A stretch of DNA of 21,509 nt from Victivallales bacterium Lenti_02 (GTDB lineage Bacteria > Verrucomicrobiota > Lentisphaeria > Oligosphaerales > Lenti-02): the NCBI GenBank assembly GCA_001603055.1, contig LVAZ01000202.1, positions 1-21,509 of the forward strand. Direction: 5' to 3'. The translations under genes and the position numbers were made by a program. Under the pieces are notes generated by a model that had not been told where the DNA came from, ran no database searches, and worked only from the letters and a program-made list of their open reading frames with translations. Positions 1-7,303 of this stretch are shown piece by piece (within the stretch, counting starts at the first letter, position 1; every line of letters starts with the position of its first letter).

Positions 1-849
1 CTTGTCGCGGCCCGCATCATAGTCGCCGAGCAGGTAGTTCGCTCCGCTCATATGGCTGAAATGAAGCAGGATGTGCCGGTCGCCAATGGGCAGGAAATAG
101 GGGCAGCCGCCGTCGTCGCCGGCCAAGCCGTAGATGTCGTCCTCGAGGAACGGGTGCAGGTACTCCCAGGTCGCCAGGTCCGGCGAGCGGAAAAGGAACA
201 CCGCCCGGGTCCGGCGACCGCTCGGCCCGTGGGGAAGCGTGCCTCCGGACAGGGAATAGTAGAAACCCTCCCGCTTCCAGATGCACGGATCGTAGACGAA
301 GTTGATGGCCCCGGCTGGCACGGGGTTGCCCAGCACCCCCGGCATGTTCTCGCCGCCGACGGTCCGCGTCCAGATCGGGCACGGATTGGGAATGACGGTG
401 TTGCCCGTCACCTTCCGCCAGTCCAGCAGCAGCGGATCGGCGGACACCGCGACCATGTTGCCAAGCCCATACCCGTGGTACATGGCGACGACCCGGTCGG
501 CCTCGACCAGCGTCGATCCCGACCAGCAGGCCTGCTCGGGGCCGGGGCAGATGGCATAGGGAAGGTCGCGCCAGTGGATCAAGTCCGGGCTGACGGCGTG
601 CCCCCAGTGCGGGCGCGGGTTTTCCGGCGGGTAGCCCTGGTAGAACAGATGCCAGTTCCCCTGCCAGAAGCACAGCCCGTTCGGGTCGTTCATCGTGCTT
701 TCCGGGCTGACGAAATGGTAGAGCGGCCGGTACGGGTCCGCGGCCAGTTTCGCGCGCGACGCCGCGAATCGGCGCATGAACGCATCCTGTTCGAGCCGCG
801 CTTCCGCAGCCGCCAGGGCCGACGACGAGGGGGTTTGCTTCTTGTCCAT
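1..849 (-). CDS. GH32-like glycoside hydrolase (beta-fructosidase fold), 3' end beyond the window
   Basis: Visible are the N-terminal 283 residues; the gene continues past the left edge. The start at 849 is preceded by AAGGAAGG about 6 bases upstream. The GH32 five-bladed propeller signature is clear: MNDPNG at residues 53-58 (Asp55 is the family nucleophile), LFYQ near 68-71, and CWSGS at 108-112. The next two motifs deviate. The family's RDP reads YDP (186-188), and the position of the general acid Glu before Cys-Pro is Gly (DDGGCP, 245-250). No signal peptide is visible, so it should be cytoplasmic. It is the third gene of the operon begun by the alpha-galactosidase, 60 bases after its neighbour. 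Sucrose, fructan or raffinose-type linkages would be usual GH32 substrates. With the altered acid/base it may instead be a divergent GH32 or clan GH-J subfamily, or a non-catalytic binding protein. Confidence 0.82.
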   Translation of the reverse strand, partial: MDKKQTPSSSALAAAEARLEQDAFMRRFAASRAKLAADPYRPLYHFVSPESTMNDPNGLCFWQGNWHLFYQGYPPENPRPHWGHAVSPDLIHWRDLPYAICPGPEQACWSGSTLVEADRVVAMYHGYGLGNMVAVSADPLLLDWRKVTGNTVIPNPCPIWTRTVGGENMPGVLGNPVPAGAINFVYDPCIWKREGFYYSLSGGTLPHGPSGRRTRAVFLFRSPDLATWEYLHPFLEDDIYGLAGDDGGCPYFLPIGDRHILLHFSHMSGANYLLGDYDAGRDK

Positions 850-909
850 GCTTCGCCTTCCTTGCGATTTATTCCAGCGTATTGGCCAACGGCGGGGGCC
901 TCGGCTTGC

Positions 910-2988
910 TCATTTCGCGGCGGGGAAACGGACCAGCAGGGGGTAGTCGCGGACCAGCAGGCCCCGCACCCGCGTCCCGTCGCCGTCGGTTTCGGTAGTC
1001 AGCTCCTGCTCGCAACCGCTCAGGCAGTCGTAGCCGACGGCCCGTTGCTGCCGCCCGGCGACGCGGAGGTCCACCGCCGTCCCGGCGCAGTCGTCCGCCA
1101 CTTTACCCGTCTGCCACAGGGCCACCATCCGCTCGCCCGGCCGGGCCAGGGGATGGACCTCGAGGTCGGCGGGACCGCCTGTAACCGTATACTCGAACGC
1201 GGCGGGACGGCAGCCGTCGAGGGCGGTGGCCAGATTGCGCATGGCGTAGTAGGCCGCCTGGGGTTGCAGGGGGGTGATGGGATCGGCGTTGAAGGCCCGG
1301 CGCATCAGCGACAGGTCCAGCGGATAGGTGGGATTGCCCCAGACTTCGCAGAAGAAGGAGCCGATGCCCAGGGCCGTGTGCAGGGTGGAAATACGGGCCA
1401 CGAGCTTCGCCTTTTCCAGTTCGCTGCACGTGCAGGTGCCCCACCAGTGGGGCTTGGCGGGCTGCGGGTAGCCCGCGCCCCAGTTGTACTCGCTGGCCAT
1501 GCACTCGCCCTTGAAGCCGAGGCTTTCCGCCCATTCCCGGAAGGCGCGGATGTTGGCCGCGTACTCGCGGTAGGCGGGGCTTTCCGGGTCGGTCTGGTAG
1601 AAGGGGTGCCAGCCGATGATGTCCACGTCCCGCGCCAGCGCCGCCACCGCGCCGAGGAAGAGGCTGCGCTGGCCCGGTTCGGGCACCCCGTTCCGGGCGA
1701 GATCGTGGCAGAAGCCCGAGACGGAGCCGAGCATGACCCTGGCCTCCGGACATTCCTCGCGGATGATGGGAATGGCGACCCGCGCGATGGCGAGGTAATG
1801 CTCCAGATTGGGCTCCGCGCCCCAGTAGACGGGGATGTTCCACTCGTTCCAGACCTCGAAGACCTTCACCCGGTCCCGGTATTTCCGGCACATGAAACGG
1901 ACATAGTTCCCCCAGGCCGCGAGGGCCTCGGGAGCCGTCGGCGGCTCGGGATTCTCGTAGTACCATTCCCAGAGCTGGGGCAGATGGCGGACGGGGTCGC
2001 CCTGGTAGAGCCGGTTGCCGAATCCCAGGGCCAGAACGATGTCCACCCCCCGCTCGACCAGGTAGGTGATGGCGGCATCCGCCTCGGGGTCCACCGCCAG
2101 GACTCCCTTCTCCTGCTCGACCCAGTGCCAGTTCACGGGATCGTCGTGGTAGCCGATGCGCGCCCATTTCAGGCCGAGGTCGGTGAAGAGGGGCCACAGC
2201 CGGTGGTGCTCCTCCCGCGTCTGCCCCATCGAATGGTTGGTCGAGCTGACCGTGACCCCCGTGCCCCGGCTGGCCAGGGCCAGATTCCGCCCCTGCCCGT
2301 CGAGCACCTCGACGGCGGCGATGGAGAAGGAGAAATGCCAGTTCTCGACCCGCGCCAACCGCTGCCCGATGATCCAGACCTGCTTGGCCGCCCGGGCCGG
2401 AAATTCGCAGACGAACTCGCGGCATTCGGGGGTGTCGCCCGTTTCGCCCGCGAACACGGTGTCCCAGGTCATGGCGTCGCGGCTCACCCGGATGTCCAGC
2501 ACGCCCGGCAGGGCCATGCCGATTTCCACCGCGCCCTGGTCGAGACGCATGGAACCGACCTGGTTGCGCGGCGCGCCGGGCACCCGTTTGCGCAGGACAA
2601 TCCGCGAAATCTCCCGCTCGACCGGCAGATCGAGGCGAATCCAGGCGGGTTCGGCGTCGGGCTGGGCCACGCTGCGGCTGCACCAGCAGGTGGTGGGATC
2701 GCCGTCGAGCAAATGGATCGGTTCGAGGGGCCGGTAGTCGTTGGCGACCGTGCGCGGCATGCGCGGGGTGGTGCCCCCCAACTGGTTGAAGCCGATTTCG
2801 GCACTGCGTTTCAGCACCAGCTTGCGGCAGGCCGAAGTATTGCCGGCCTGGAGAGATTCCGGCTCGACCAGATCGGGACTGGCCTGCAAAACATGGGTGT
2901 CGCCATAGGCGAGAATCGGAATCCCCGCGCAGACGGCGCTGACGGCCGGGTCGGGAAACAGCTCGATGCCGGGTTGGTGGCGGGACAT
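910..2988 (-). CDS. Discoidin (F5/8C)-like domain plus GH39-like TIM-barrel glycoside hydrolase
   Basis: A protein of 692 residues. Residues about 55-235 look like a discoidin/F5-8C (CBM32-type) beta-sandwich; the segment around LLDGDPTTCWCS is typical. Residues about 245-570 look like a clan GH-A barrel. VFEVWNEWN near residue 380 supplies the acid/base Glu, and ASEYNW near 500 carries a candidate nucleophile Glu. GWHPFY lies between them. A C-terminal beta domain follows. Family GH39 (beta-xylosidase/iduronidase-like) is the nearest I recognise, but the substrate is unknown. No signal peptide is visible. An in-frame ATG at 2997 directly abuts GGAGA and cannot use it; the ATG at 2988 has GGAG ten bases upstream and is preferred. 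It follows the alpha-galactosidase stop by 18 bases, so the two are co-transcribed and probably act on the same glycan in the cytoplasm. Confidence 0.8.
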   Translation of the reverse strand: MSRHQPGIELFPDPAVSAVCAGIPILAYGDTHVLQASPDLVEPESLQAGNTSACRKLVLKRSAEIGFNQLGGTTPRMPRTVANDYRPLEPIHLLDGDPTTCWCSRSVAQPDAEPAWIRLDLPVEREISRIVLRKRVPGAPRNQVGSMRLDQGAVEIGMALPGVLDIRVSRDAMTWDTVFAGETGDTPECREFVCEFPARAAKQVWIIGQRLARVENWHFSFSIAAVEVLDGQGRNLALASRGTGVTVSSTNHSMGQTREEHHRLWPLFTDLGLKWARIGYHDDPVNWHWVEQEKGVLAVDPEADAAITYLVERGVDIVLALGFGNRLYQGDPVRHLPQLWEWYYENPEPPTAPEALAAWGNYVRFMCRKYRDRVKVFEVWNEWNIPVYWGAEPNLEHYLAIARVAIPIIREECPEARVMLGSVSGFCHDLARNGVPEPGQRSLFLGAVAALARDVDIIGWHPFYQTDPESPAYREYAANIRAFREWAESLGFKGECMASEYNWGAGYPQPAKPHWWGTCTCSELEKAKLVARISTLHTALGIGSFFCEVWGNPTYPLDLSLMRRAFNADPITPLQPQAAYYAMRNLATALDGCRPAAFEYTVTGGPADLEVHPLARPGERMVALWQTGKVADDCAGTAVDLRVAGRQQRAVGYDCLSGCEQELTTETDGDGTRVRGLLVRDYPLLVRFPAAK

Positions 2989-3006
2989 GGGAATCATTCT
3001 CCGGGA

Positions 3007-5100
3007 TTACGGATGGTCGGCGAGTGACCGGTAGAAGAGAATCTGGCTGGAGCGGGGTTCCGGCAGGTGGATGGTTAGCCCTTCGTGGCGCAGGGCTTCG
3101 CCATCGGCCTCCCAGTATTCCCCGTCGTCGGCCCGCTCGATTCCATAGATTCCATCGGGCAGATCGCGCAACTGGAAGGCGGCGGCGGCCTGCGGGCTTG
3201 CGGCCCGCCGGAAGGCGACCACCGCGCCCTCGCCGGTCTCCGGAACATGCAGCCAATAGGCCAGCCAGGCCCCCGGATCGCCGGTGCCGGGAGTCAGGGG
3301 ATAGAAATCGCCCGCGAACAGGGGCCGCAGCCGCTTCGCCTCGTTCAGCCAGCGGCGGAAATCGTCCCAAGGCACGCCCTCGGCCCCGCCGTCCAGACCG
3401 AATTTCCGGGTGCTCAGCACGAATCCCGCCGAATAGCAGGAGCGGACCTGGTAGGTGTCCTCGGTGGCGGGCGGCGGGCTGATGGTCTGATTCGGCAGCC
3501 AGAGATGCAGGCCCAGCCCGTGCGCCTGGACGGCGTCGGGGTCCGCGCCGGGAAAGCAGTTGTAATCGCTCCGCCACAGGGCCACGCTGCGCCCGAGCAG
3601 CTCGAGTTCGAGCCGCCGCCCGCCGCTGGCGCAGTTGTCGATGAGCAGGGCGGGATGGCGGCGGCGCAGTTCGTCCCAGAAGCTGTACAGCCCCTCGACG
3701 AAGCGCATCTCCTTCATCCCCTCCCGGCCCGGCTCGTCGGCCTGCCGCCAGAAGGGCGAGGGGTCGGTGTTGAAATCCTCCCGGTAGCAGTCGATGCCGT
3801 TTTCCGCGATCAGGCCCGAGACGGTGTCCACCGCCCATTGCCAGGCGGCCGGATTGCCGAGATCGAGCAGGACATCCTCCCGGGGCTGCGGCGGTGCCGC
3901 CGTCCGCCGGAGAAACCACTCGGGGTGCGCGAGGGTGGTGGGCGTACCGTGCTTGGCCCGCTCGGGCTCGATCCAGAGCAGAAACTTCATCCCCGCCGCG
4001 TGGGCCGCGTCACTGATTGGTTTCAGGCCGTCGGGATGGTAGAGCCGGTTCACCCGCCAGTCGCCGGTGATGCTCCATTCCCCCTCGAAGACACTCGGGC
4101 AGGGCTTGGTGGAGGTGCCGTACCAGCCGGCGTCGATCCAGTAGTAGTCGTAGGGCAGGCGGTGCTCGGCGATGGCCGCGATGGCCGCCAGGTGCTTGGC
4201 CGTCGGCGTGCCGCCCCAGGCTCCGTTGCAGATGGGCATCTCGACCCCGCGCGGGCTGTGGTGCCTGCGCAGGAACTGGCGCAGCACATTGTGCCCGTGC
4301 AGCGGCTCGCCCTGCCAGTGCAGCAGCAGAATGCGCGGCGAACGGATCGCCTCGCCGGGATGGAGGATCGTGTTCAGGTGTTCCATGCCGGCGGCCAGTT
4401 TCGTGGCGCCCTTCCCGTCGTGGGCGAATTCCGCGAACCATTGGCCGCTCCAGCCGACGGCCCCGATCAGCCCGTCCCCGCCGGTGCGCAGGTTGAAGAA
4501 GGGCAGCCAGGTGGCGGCGGGACGCCCGTCGGTGGGCAGGCAGGACCCGTTGCGCGCCTTGCGGAAGGCGTTGTTGCGTTCCGTGTCCATGCGCACGGTG
4601 CAGGGCACCGACCACATGGACTGGCGCAGCTCCCGGATCTCGTACTGGAAGTCGTCGTGCCGCCCGTCGCTGCCCAGCGCCCGCCGCAGCTCGGGGACAA
4701 TTCCCGGCCCGGGGCAGCGCCAAACCGTGTCCAGCGCGGCGAAATCGCGAATCGGCGGCGTGTCGGCCGCCCCGTCGTTGCGCAACCGCACCACCCACTC
4801 GATGGCCGGGAAATCGGCGAACTCGGTCAGTTCCAGCACAGCGGACAAGCCGGTCGCCGCATCCCGCCAGCGCAGTTCGTGAACCCGTCGGCCGTCGGCC
4901 CAATTCCCGGTCGCGCGGGCGGCATCTGCGAGACGCAGCCAGTCCCGGCTCGACCGCTCCCCGCAGCGGCACGAGAACGGTACGTCGGTCCCGTGCCGTT
5001 CCCCGGATGGTGCCGCCGTGCCCAGCAATTCCCCGAGCCAGCCACCCATCAGGGCCATTTCCTCGGCGCGAACCCGCGAAGAGCCATCGTTTCGAGTCAT
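3007..5100 (-). CDS. galA: Alpha-galactosidase, GH36 (melibiase)
   Basis: 697 residues, the usual GH36 length. It hydrolyses alpha-1,6-galactosides such as melibiose and raffinose. An N-terminal beta-supersandwich (about 1-285) leads into a TIM barrel. WIDAGW (321-326), LLWIEPER (374-381), CYREDFN with nucleophile Asp442, NCASGGRR (489-496) and WRSD with acid/base Asp512 are all GH36 hallmarks. There is no signal peptide, so it is cytoplasmic. The open frame extends upstream through the regulator gene on the other strand, so the start must be chosen. The ATG at 5109 touches AGAGGA, whereas the ATG at 5100 has AGAGGA nine bases away and is chosen. It is the first gene of a three-gene operon read away from the PocR-AraC regulator. 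The -10-like TATACT at 5152-5157 has no good -35 but has repeat half-sites upstream, as expected for an activator-dependent promoter. Alpha-N-acetylgalactosaminidase activity cannot be excluded. Confidence 0.93.
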   Translation of the reverse strand: MTRNDGSSRVRAEEMALMGGWLGELLGTAAPSGERHGTDVPFSCRCGERSSRDWLRLADAARATGNWADGRRVHELRWRDAATGLSAVLELTEFADFPAIEWVVRLRNDGAADTPPIRDFAALDTVWRCPGPGIVPELRRALGSDGRHDDFQYEIRELRQSMWSVPCTVRMDTERNNAFRKARNGSCLPTDGRPAATWLPFFNLRTGGDGLIGAVGWSGQWFAEFAHDGKGATKLAAGMEHLNTILHPGEAIRSPRILLLHWQGEPLHGHNVLRQFLRRHHSPRGVEMPICNGAWGGTPTAKHLAAIAAIAEHRLPYDYYWIDAGWYGTSTKPCPSVFEGEWSITGDWRVNRLYHPDGLKPISDAAHAAGMKFLLWIEPERAKHGTPTTLAHPEWFLRRTAAPPQPREDVLLDLGNPAAWQWAVDTVSGLIAENGIDCYREDFNTDPSPFWRQADEPGREGMKEMRFVEGLYSFWDELRRRHPALLIDNCASGGRRLELELLGRSVALWRSDYNCFPGADPDAVQAHGLGLHLWLPNQTISPPPATEDTYQVRSCYSAGFVLSTRKFGLDGGAEGVPWDDFRRWLNEAKRLRPLFAGDFYPLTPGTGDPGAWLAYWLHVPETGEGAVVAFRRAASPQAAAAFQLRDLPDGIYGIERADDGEYWEADGEALRHEGLTIHLPEPRSSQILFYRSLADHP

Positions 5101-5151
5101 GGTCGCCATTCCTCTGCCGGTTGTCCAAAACCAAGGCACGACTACCCGGTA

Positions 5152-5157
5152 AGTATA
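5152..5157 (-). promoter_or_regulatory. Candidate -10 box of the alpha-galactosidase operon
   Basis: On the minus strand the hexamer reads TATACT, a five-of-six match to the sigma-70 -10 consensus, about 50 bases before the start codon. No sequence resembling TTGACA lies 16-18 bases upstream. That is typical of promoters that depend on an activator bound next to RNA polymerase. The direct repeats at 5186-5217 sit in the right place for this. Confidence 0.5.
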
Positions 5158-5185
5158 GGCGGTCCACCTGCGGCTACTCCACCTC

Positions 5186-5236
5186 TTTTGCGGAAAACTG
5201 GACATTTCTTTCGGAAACGCCGTATATTCCGCGAAA
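5186..5236. promoter_or_regulatory. Candidate AraC-type operator: two direct half-sites 21 bp apart plus one inverted copy
   Basis: TTTTGCGGAAA (5186-5196) and TCTTTCGGAAA (5207-5217) match at nine of eleven positions and are offset by exactly 21 bp, two helical turns, the spacing known for AraC half-sites. A third copy, TTTCGCGGAAT on the minus strand (5226-5236), overlaps the regulator's own -10 box and matches the first at nine of eleven. The first site abuts the -35 region of the alpha-galactosidase promoter. The second lies inside the spacer of the regulator's promoter. The layout suggests activation of the hydrolase operon together with autoregulation. Binding by the neighbouring regulator is inferred, not shown. 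Confidence 0.5.
5199..5228 (+). promoter_or_regulatory. Candidate sigma-70 promoter of the PocR-AraC regulator
   Basis: TGGACA (5199-5204) and TATATT (5223-5228) each match consensus at five of six positions and are separated by 18 bases. The start codon is 24 bases further on. Candidate operator half-sites lie in the spacer and just after the -10, which would allow autoregulation. Confidence 0.5.
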
Positions 5237-5251
5237 CCGTGGAGTTCTCCC

Positions 5252-6136
5252 ATGCCCGCCGCCCCCAACCCGGATTTCGCGTATTTGGCCAGTTCGCCGG
5301 TGCTGGGCGAGATTGCGGCGCTGGTGAAGCGCCTCACCGGGCTCGCTCTCGCCCTGAACGCGCCGGGGGTGACCCGCATCCTGATGCCGGACGGGGCAGG
5401 CGAGGGAAACCCCCTCTGCGCCCTCATCGGCGCCACCCCCGAGGGAGTCGCCCGCTGCCGGGCCTGCGACCGGCGGCACCACGCCCGCGCCGCCGCCATG
5501 GGCCATTCCCTGCTCTACACCTGCCATGCGGGACTGCTCGATCTCGCCGTGCCGATTTTCGTGGACGGCCGCCATGTGGCCACCCTGTCGAGCGGCCAGG
5601 TCCTCCCCGAGCCCCATTCCCCCGCCGCCGCCCGCCGTCTGCGCGACGCCCTGCCCTGGCTCGAGGTCTCCCCCGCCGAGTTCGACACCGCCTACCGGCA
5701 GGCGGTCCATCTGCCCCGCAGCCATGTCCAGGACGTGATGCGGCTCATCGAGGTCTTCGCCAGCGAACTCTGCGCCAATGCCCGCCGCATCCGCGCCCTC
5801 GAAGCCCGTCTCGAACGCGACGAAATCCGCCGCGCCCGCGAGTATATCGACCACCACTTCCGCGACCGCCGGCTCGGCCTGCCTGCCGTCGCCGCCGCCG
5901 CCGGGCTCTCCCCCGCCCATTTCTCCCATCTCTTCCACCGCGAGACGGGGACCACCCTCAGCCGCCACATCCAGTCCCGCCGCCTGGCCGAAGCCAAGCG
6001 CCTGCTCGCCGAAACCGAGTGCTCCATCACCGACATCTGCTACGCCAGCGGCTTCGGCACCCTGACCCACTTCAACCGCCTCTTCCGCCAGTCCGAACAC
6101 TGTTCCCCCCGCCAGTACCGCCAGGGCAACGGCTAG
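5252..6136 (+). CDS. PocR-domain AraC-family transcriptional regulator
   Basis: 294 residues. The N-terminal part (about 10-165) resembles the PocR sensory domain: Cys56, a Cys-x2-Cys pair (69, 72), then YTCHAGLLDLAVPI near 89-102, the typical conserved Cys pattern. The C-terminal part (about 190-290) carries the two helix-turn-helix units of AraC proteins, with the second-unit signature ITDICYASGFGTLTHFNRLFR. PocR domains bind small ligands, and this fusion is common among regulators of sugar use. The start at 5252 has GGAG seven bases upstream. It is divergent from the alpha-galactosidase operon across a 151-base gap that contains candidate half-sites, so that operon is its likely target. 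Its stop codon overlaps that of convergent thiM within CTAG. Confidence 0.92.
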   Translation: MPAAPNPDFAYLASSPVLGEIAALVKRLTGLALALNAPGVTRILMPDGAGEGNPLCALIGATPEGVARCRACDRRHHARAAAMGHSLLYTCHAGLLDLAVPIFVDGRHVATLSSGQVLPEPHSPAAARRLRDALPWLEVSPAEFDTAYRQAVHLPRSHVQDVMRLIEVFASELCANARRIRALEARLERDEIRRAREYIDHHFRDRRLGLPAVAAAAGLSPAHFSHLFHRETGTTLSRHIQSRRLAEAKRLLAETECSITDICYASGFGTLTHFNRLFRQSEHCSPRQYRQGNG

Positions 6137-6930
6137 GAAATCCGGGGGGTGGCGACAAGCTGGTCGGGGGTGAGGGCGTGGAGCCCGTCGAGGAAATGGG
6201 GGACGAAGGTGCCCGGTCCGGCGGCGCGGGCGGCGGCATATTCGCCCGCCGCCTTCATGGTGGCCATGCCCGCGAGCGCGGCGCGGAGAGGGGTCGGCGA
6301 CACCCCGGCGTAGGCCCCGACCAGAGCGGTGGCGACGCAGCCCAGCCCGGTCACGCGGGGCATCAGGGGATGCCCGCCCGCGACGAGGAACCCCTGATTG
6401 CCGTCGGTGACGAAATCCTGTTCGCCGCTGACCGCGACGGCGCAGCCGTTGGTCCGGGCCAACTGGCGGGCGGCGTCCTCGGCATCGTTGGCGGCATGGG
6501 TGCTGTCCACCCCCCGGGTGCTGCCGACGGCCCCGGCCAGGGCGAGTATCTCGGAGGCGTTGCCCCGGATCACCGCCGGGGAGGCGGTGCGGAGCAGGGA
6601 CAGGGCCGTGTCGGTGCGCAGCCGCGAGGCCCCCGCGCCCACCGGATCGAGCACAATCGGCACTCCCCGCCGGACCGCGATCTCGGCGGCCCGGTGCATG
6701 CTGTGAATCCAGCCCCCCGAGAGGGTGCCGATGTTGAGCACCAGAGCCGAAGCCAGGCCGAGCAACTCGTCCAGCTCCTCCTCGGCATGGGCCATGATCG
6801 GGGACGCGCCCAGCGCCAGCAGCGCGTTCGCCGTCAGATTCATCACCACATAGTTCGTGATGTTGTGAACCAGCGGGGTCCGTTCGCGCAGGGCGGCCAG
6901 ATCGACGCGCAGATGGTCGTGGGTCGGCAT
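6133..6930 (-). CDS. thiM: Hydroxyethylthiazole kinase
   Basis: 265 residues, normal for ThiM. The enzyme phosphorylates 4-methyl-5-(2-hydroxyethyl)thiazole with ATP for thiamine salvage. Seen in the sequence are PLVHNITNYVV near the start, the DPVGAG loop (95-100), SGEQDFVTDG (168-177) and the ribokinase-like anion-hole motif VTGLGC (193-198) with Cys198. The frame is open far upstream, but the ATG at 6930 has GGAG seven bases before it and begins the recognisable family N-terminus. ThiD and ThiE genes are not in view, so this is a lone salvage gene here. I looked for a TPP riboswitch in the leader and found none of its conserved blocks. Its stop overlaps the stop of the convergent regulator gene by four bases, leaving no room for a terminator between them. 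Confidence 0.95.
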   Translation of the reverse strand: MPTHDHLRVDLAALRERTPLVHNITNYVVMNLTANALLALGASPIMAHAEEELDELLGLASALVLNIGTLSGGWIHSMHRAAEIAVRRGVPIVLDPVGAGASRLRTDTALSLLRTASPAVIRGNASEILALAGAVGSTRGVDSTHAANDAEDAARQLARTNGCAVAVSGEQDFVTDGNQGFLVAGGHPLMPRVTGLGCVATALVGAYAGVSPTPLRAALAGMATMKAAGEYAAARAAGPGTFVPHFLDGLHALTPDQLVATPRIS

Positions 6931-7030
6931 GATCGTTCTCCGGAAAAAAGGCGACACCCCTCCACCATAGCCGGTCCGCCGCCGGAGGAAAACCCCCGCC
7001 CGTGAGTTTGGCGTGAATCCGCCGAGGGGA

Positions 7031-7062
7031 GATTTCAGATTGGCGATTTCAGATTTCAGATT
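7031..7062. repeat. GATTTCAGATT short tandem-like repeats
   Basis: GATTTCAGATT occurs at 7031-7041. Then GATTTCAGATTTCAGATT at 7045-7062 contains two overlapping copies in a seven-base phase. The tract is conspicuously AT-rich in a GC-rich setting. Similar TTTCAGATT iterations are, from memory, widespread between genes in PVC and other environmental genomes; their role is unknown. Confidence 0.7.
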
Positions 7063-7239
7063 GGGTCGAGGGGGTGCCGAGTTCGTTGCCGTCGGCGGCG
7101 GTGTGTGGATGTCGTGGGCGTAGGGTCGGGGCACAGCCCGGGGGCTTGGCCCCGGTGCGCCGCTACAGCCTGTACTACAAACGGAATCATCCCCGTCAGC
7201 CGCGTTCTCCCCTTGCCGCAGCGTAGCGCCGGACAAAGC

Positions 7240-7267
7240 TTGTGCGGCCGGGGAGCGGTGCTACGGT
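7240..7267 (+). promoter_or_regulatory. Weak candidate promoter of the ceramidase-like gene
   Basis: TTGTGC (7240-7245) and TACGGT (7262-7267) are 16 bases apart, each matching consensus at three of six positions. They lie 36 bases before the start codon. The spacing is right but the matches are poor. Confidence 0.22.
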
Positions 7268-7303
7268 TTGGCGGTTCGTTTGTCGGCAACGGGAGACCTG
7301 TGC

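Larger units (their letters stand above)
6931..7303. other. Gene-free divergent intergenic region carrying repeat-like segments
   Basis: This 373-base gap separates thiM (minus) from the ceramidase-like gene (plus). It contains GATTTCAGATT repeats at 7031-7062, a GC-rich hairpin around 7138-7155, and a segment at 7150-7192 that looks like dispersed intergenic repeat DNA, ending in CGGAATCATCC. That last motif recurs at 16190-16200. Open frames through it have non-protein-like composition and no ribosome binding site. No riboswitch was recognised. Confidence 0.6.

Noticed and set aside
52..3027. A 991-codon open frame on the plus strand opposite the GH32/GH39-like genes
   Set aside because: Its protein is low-complexity (rich in Gly, Ala, Val, Arg and Asp) with no recognisable motif. 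It mirrors the minus-strand genes, which have clear family motifs. GC-rich DNA often leaves such antisense frames open.
3085..7005. A 1306-codon plus-strand open frame spanning galA, its regulator and thiM
   Set aside because: It crosses three convincing genes and the promoter region, with Pro/Arg-rich nonsense in the regulator part. It is an antisense and frame-shifted shadow.
6931..7060. A TPP riboswitch in front of thiM
   Set aside because: The minus-strand leader lacks the CUGAGA and ACCUGAUCUGG-type conserved blocks.
7056..7289. Small reading frames in the thiM/ceramidase gap, and thiM extended upstream to 7236
   Set aside because: They have no ribosome binding site, and part of the translation (NLKSEIANLKS) is just the translated GATTTCAGATT repeat.
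7268..7303. TTG start for the ceramidase-like protein
   Set aside because: It adds twelve residues unlike the family, while ATG 7304 has a well-placed GGGAGA and begins at the conserved N-terminus.
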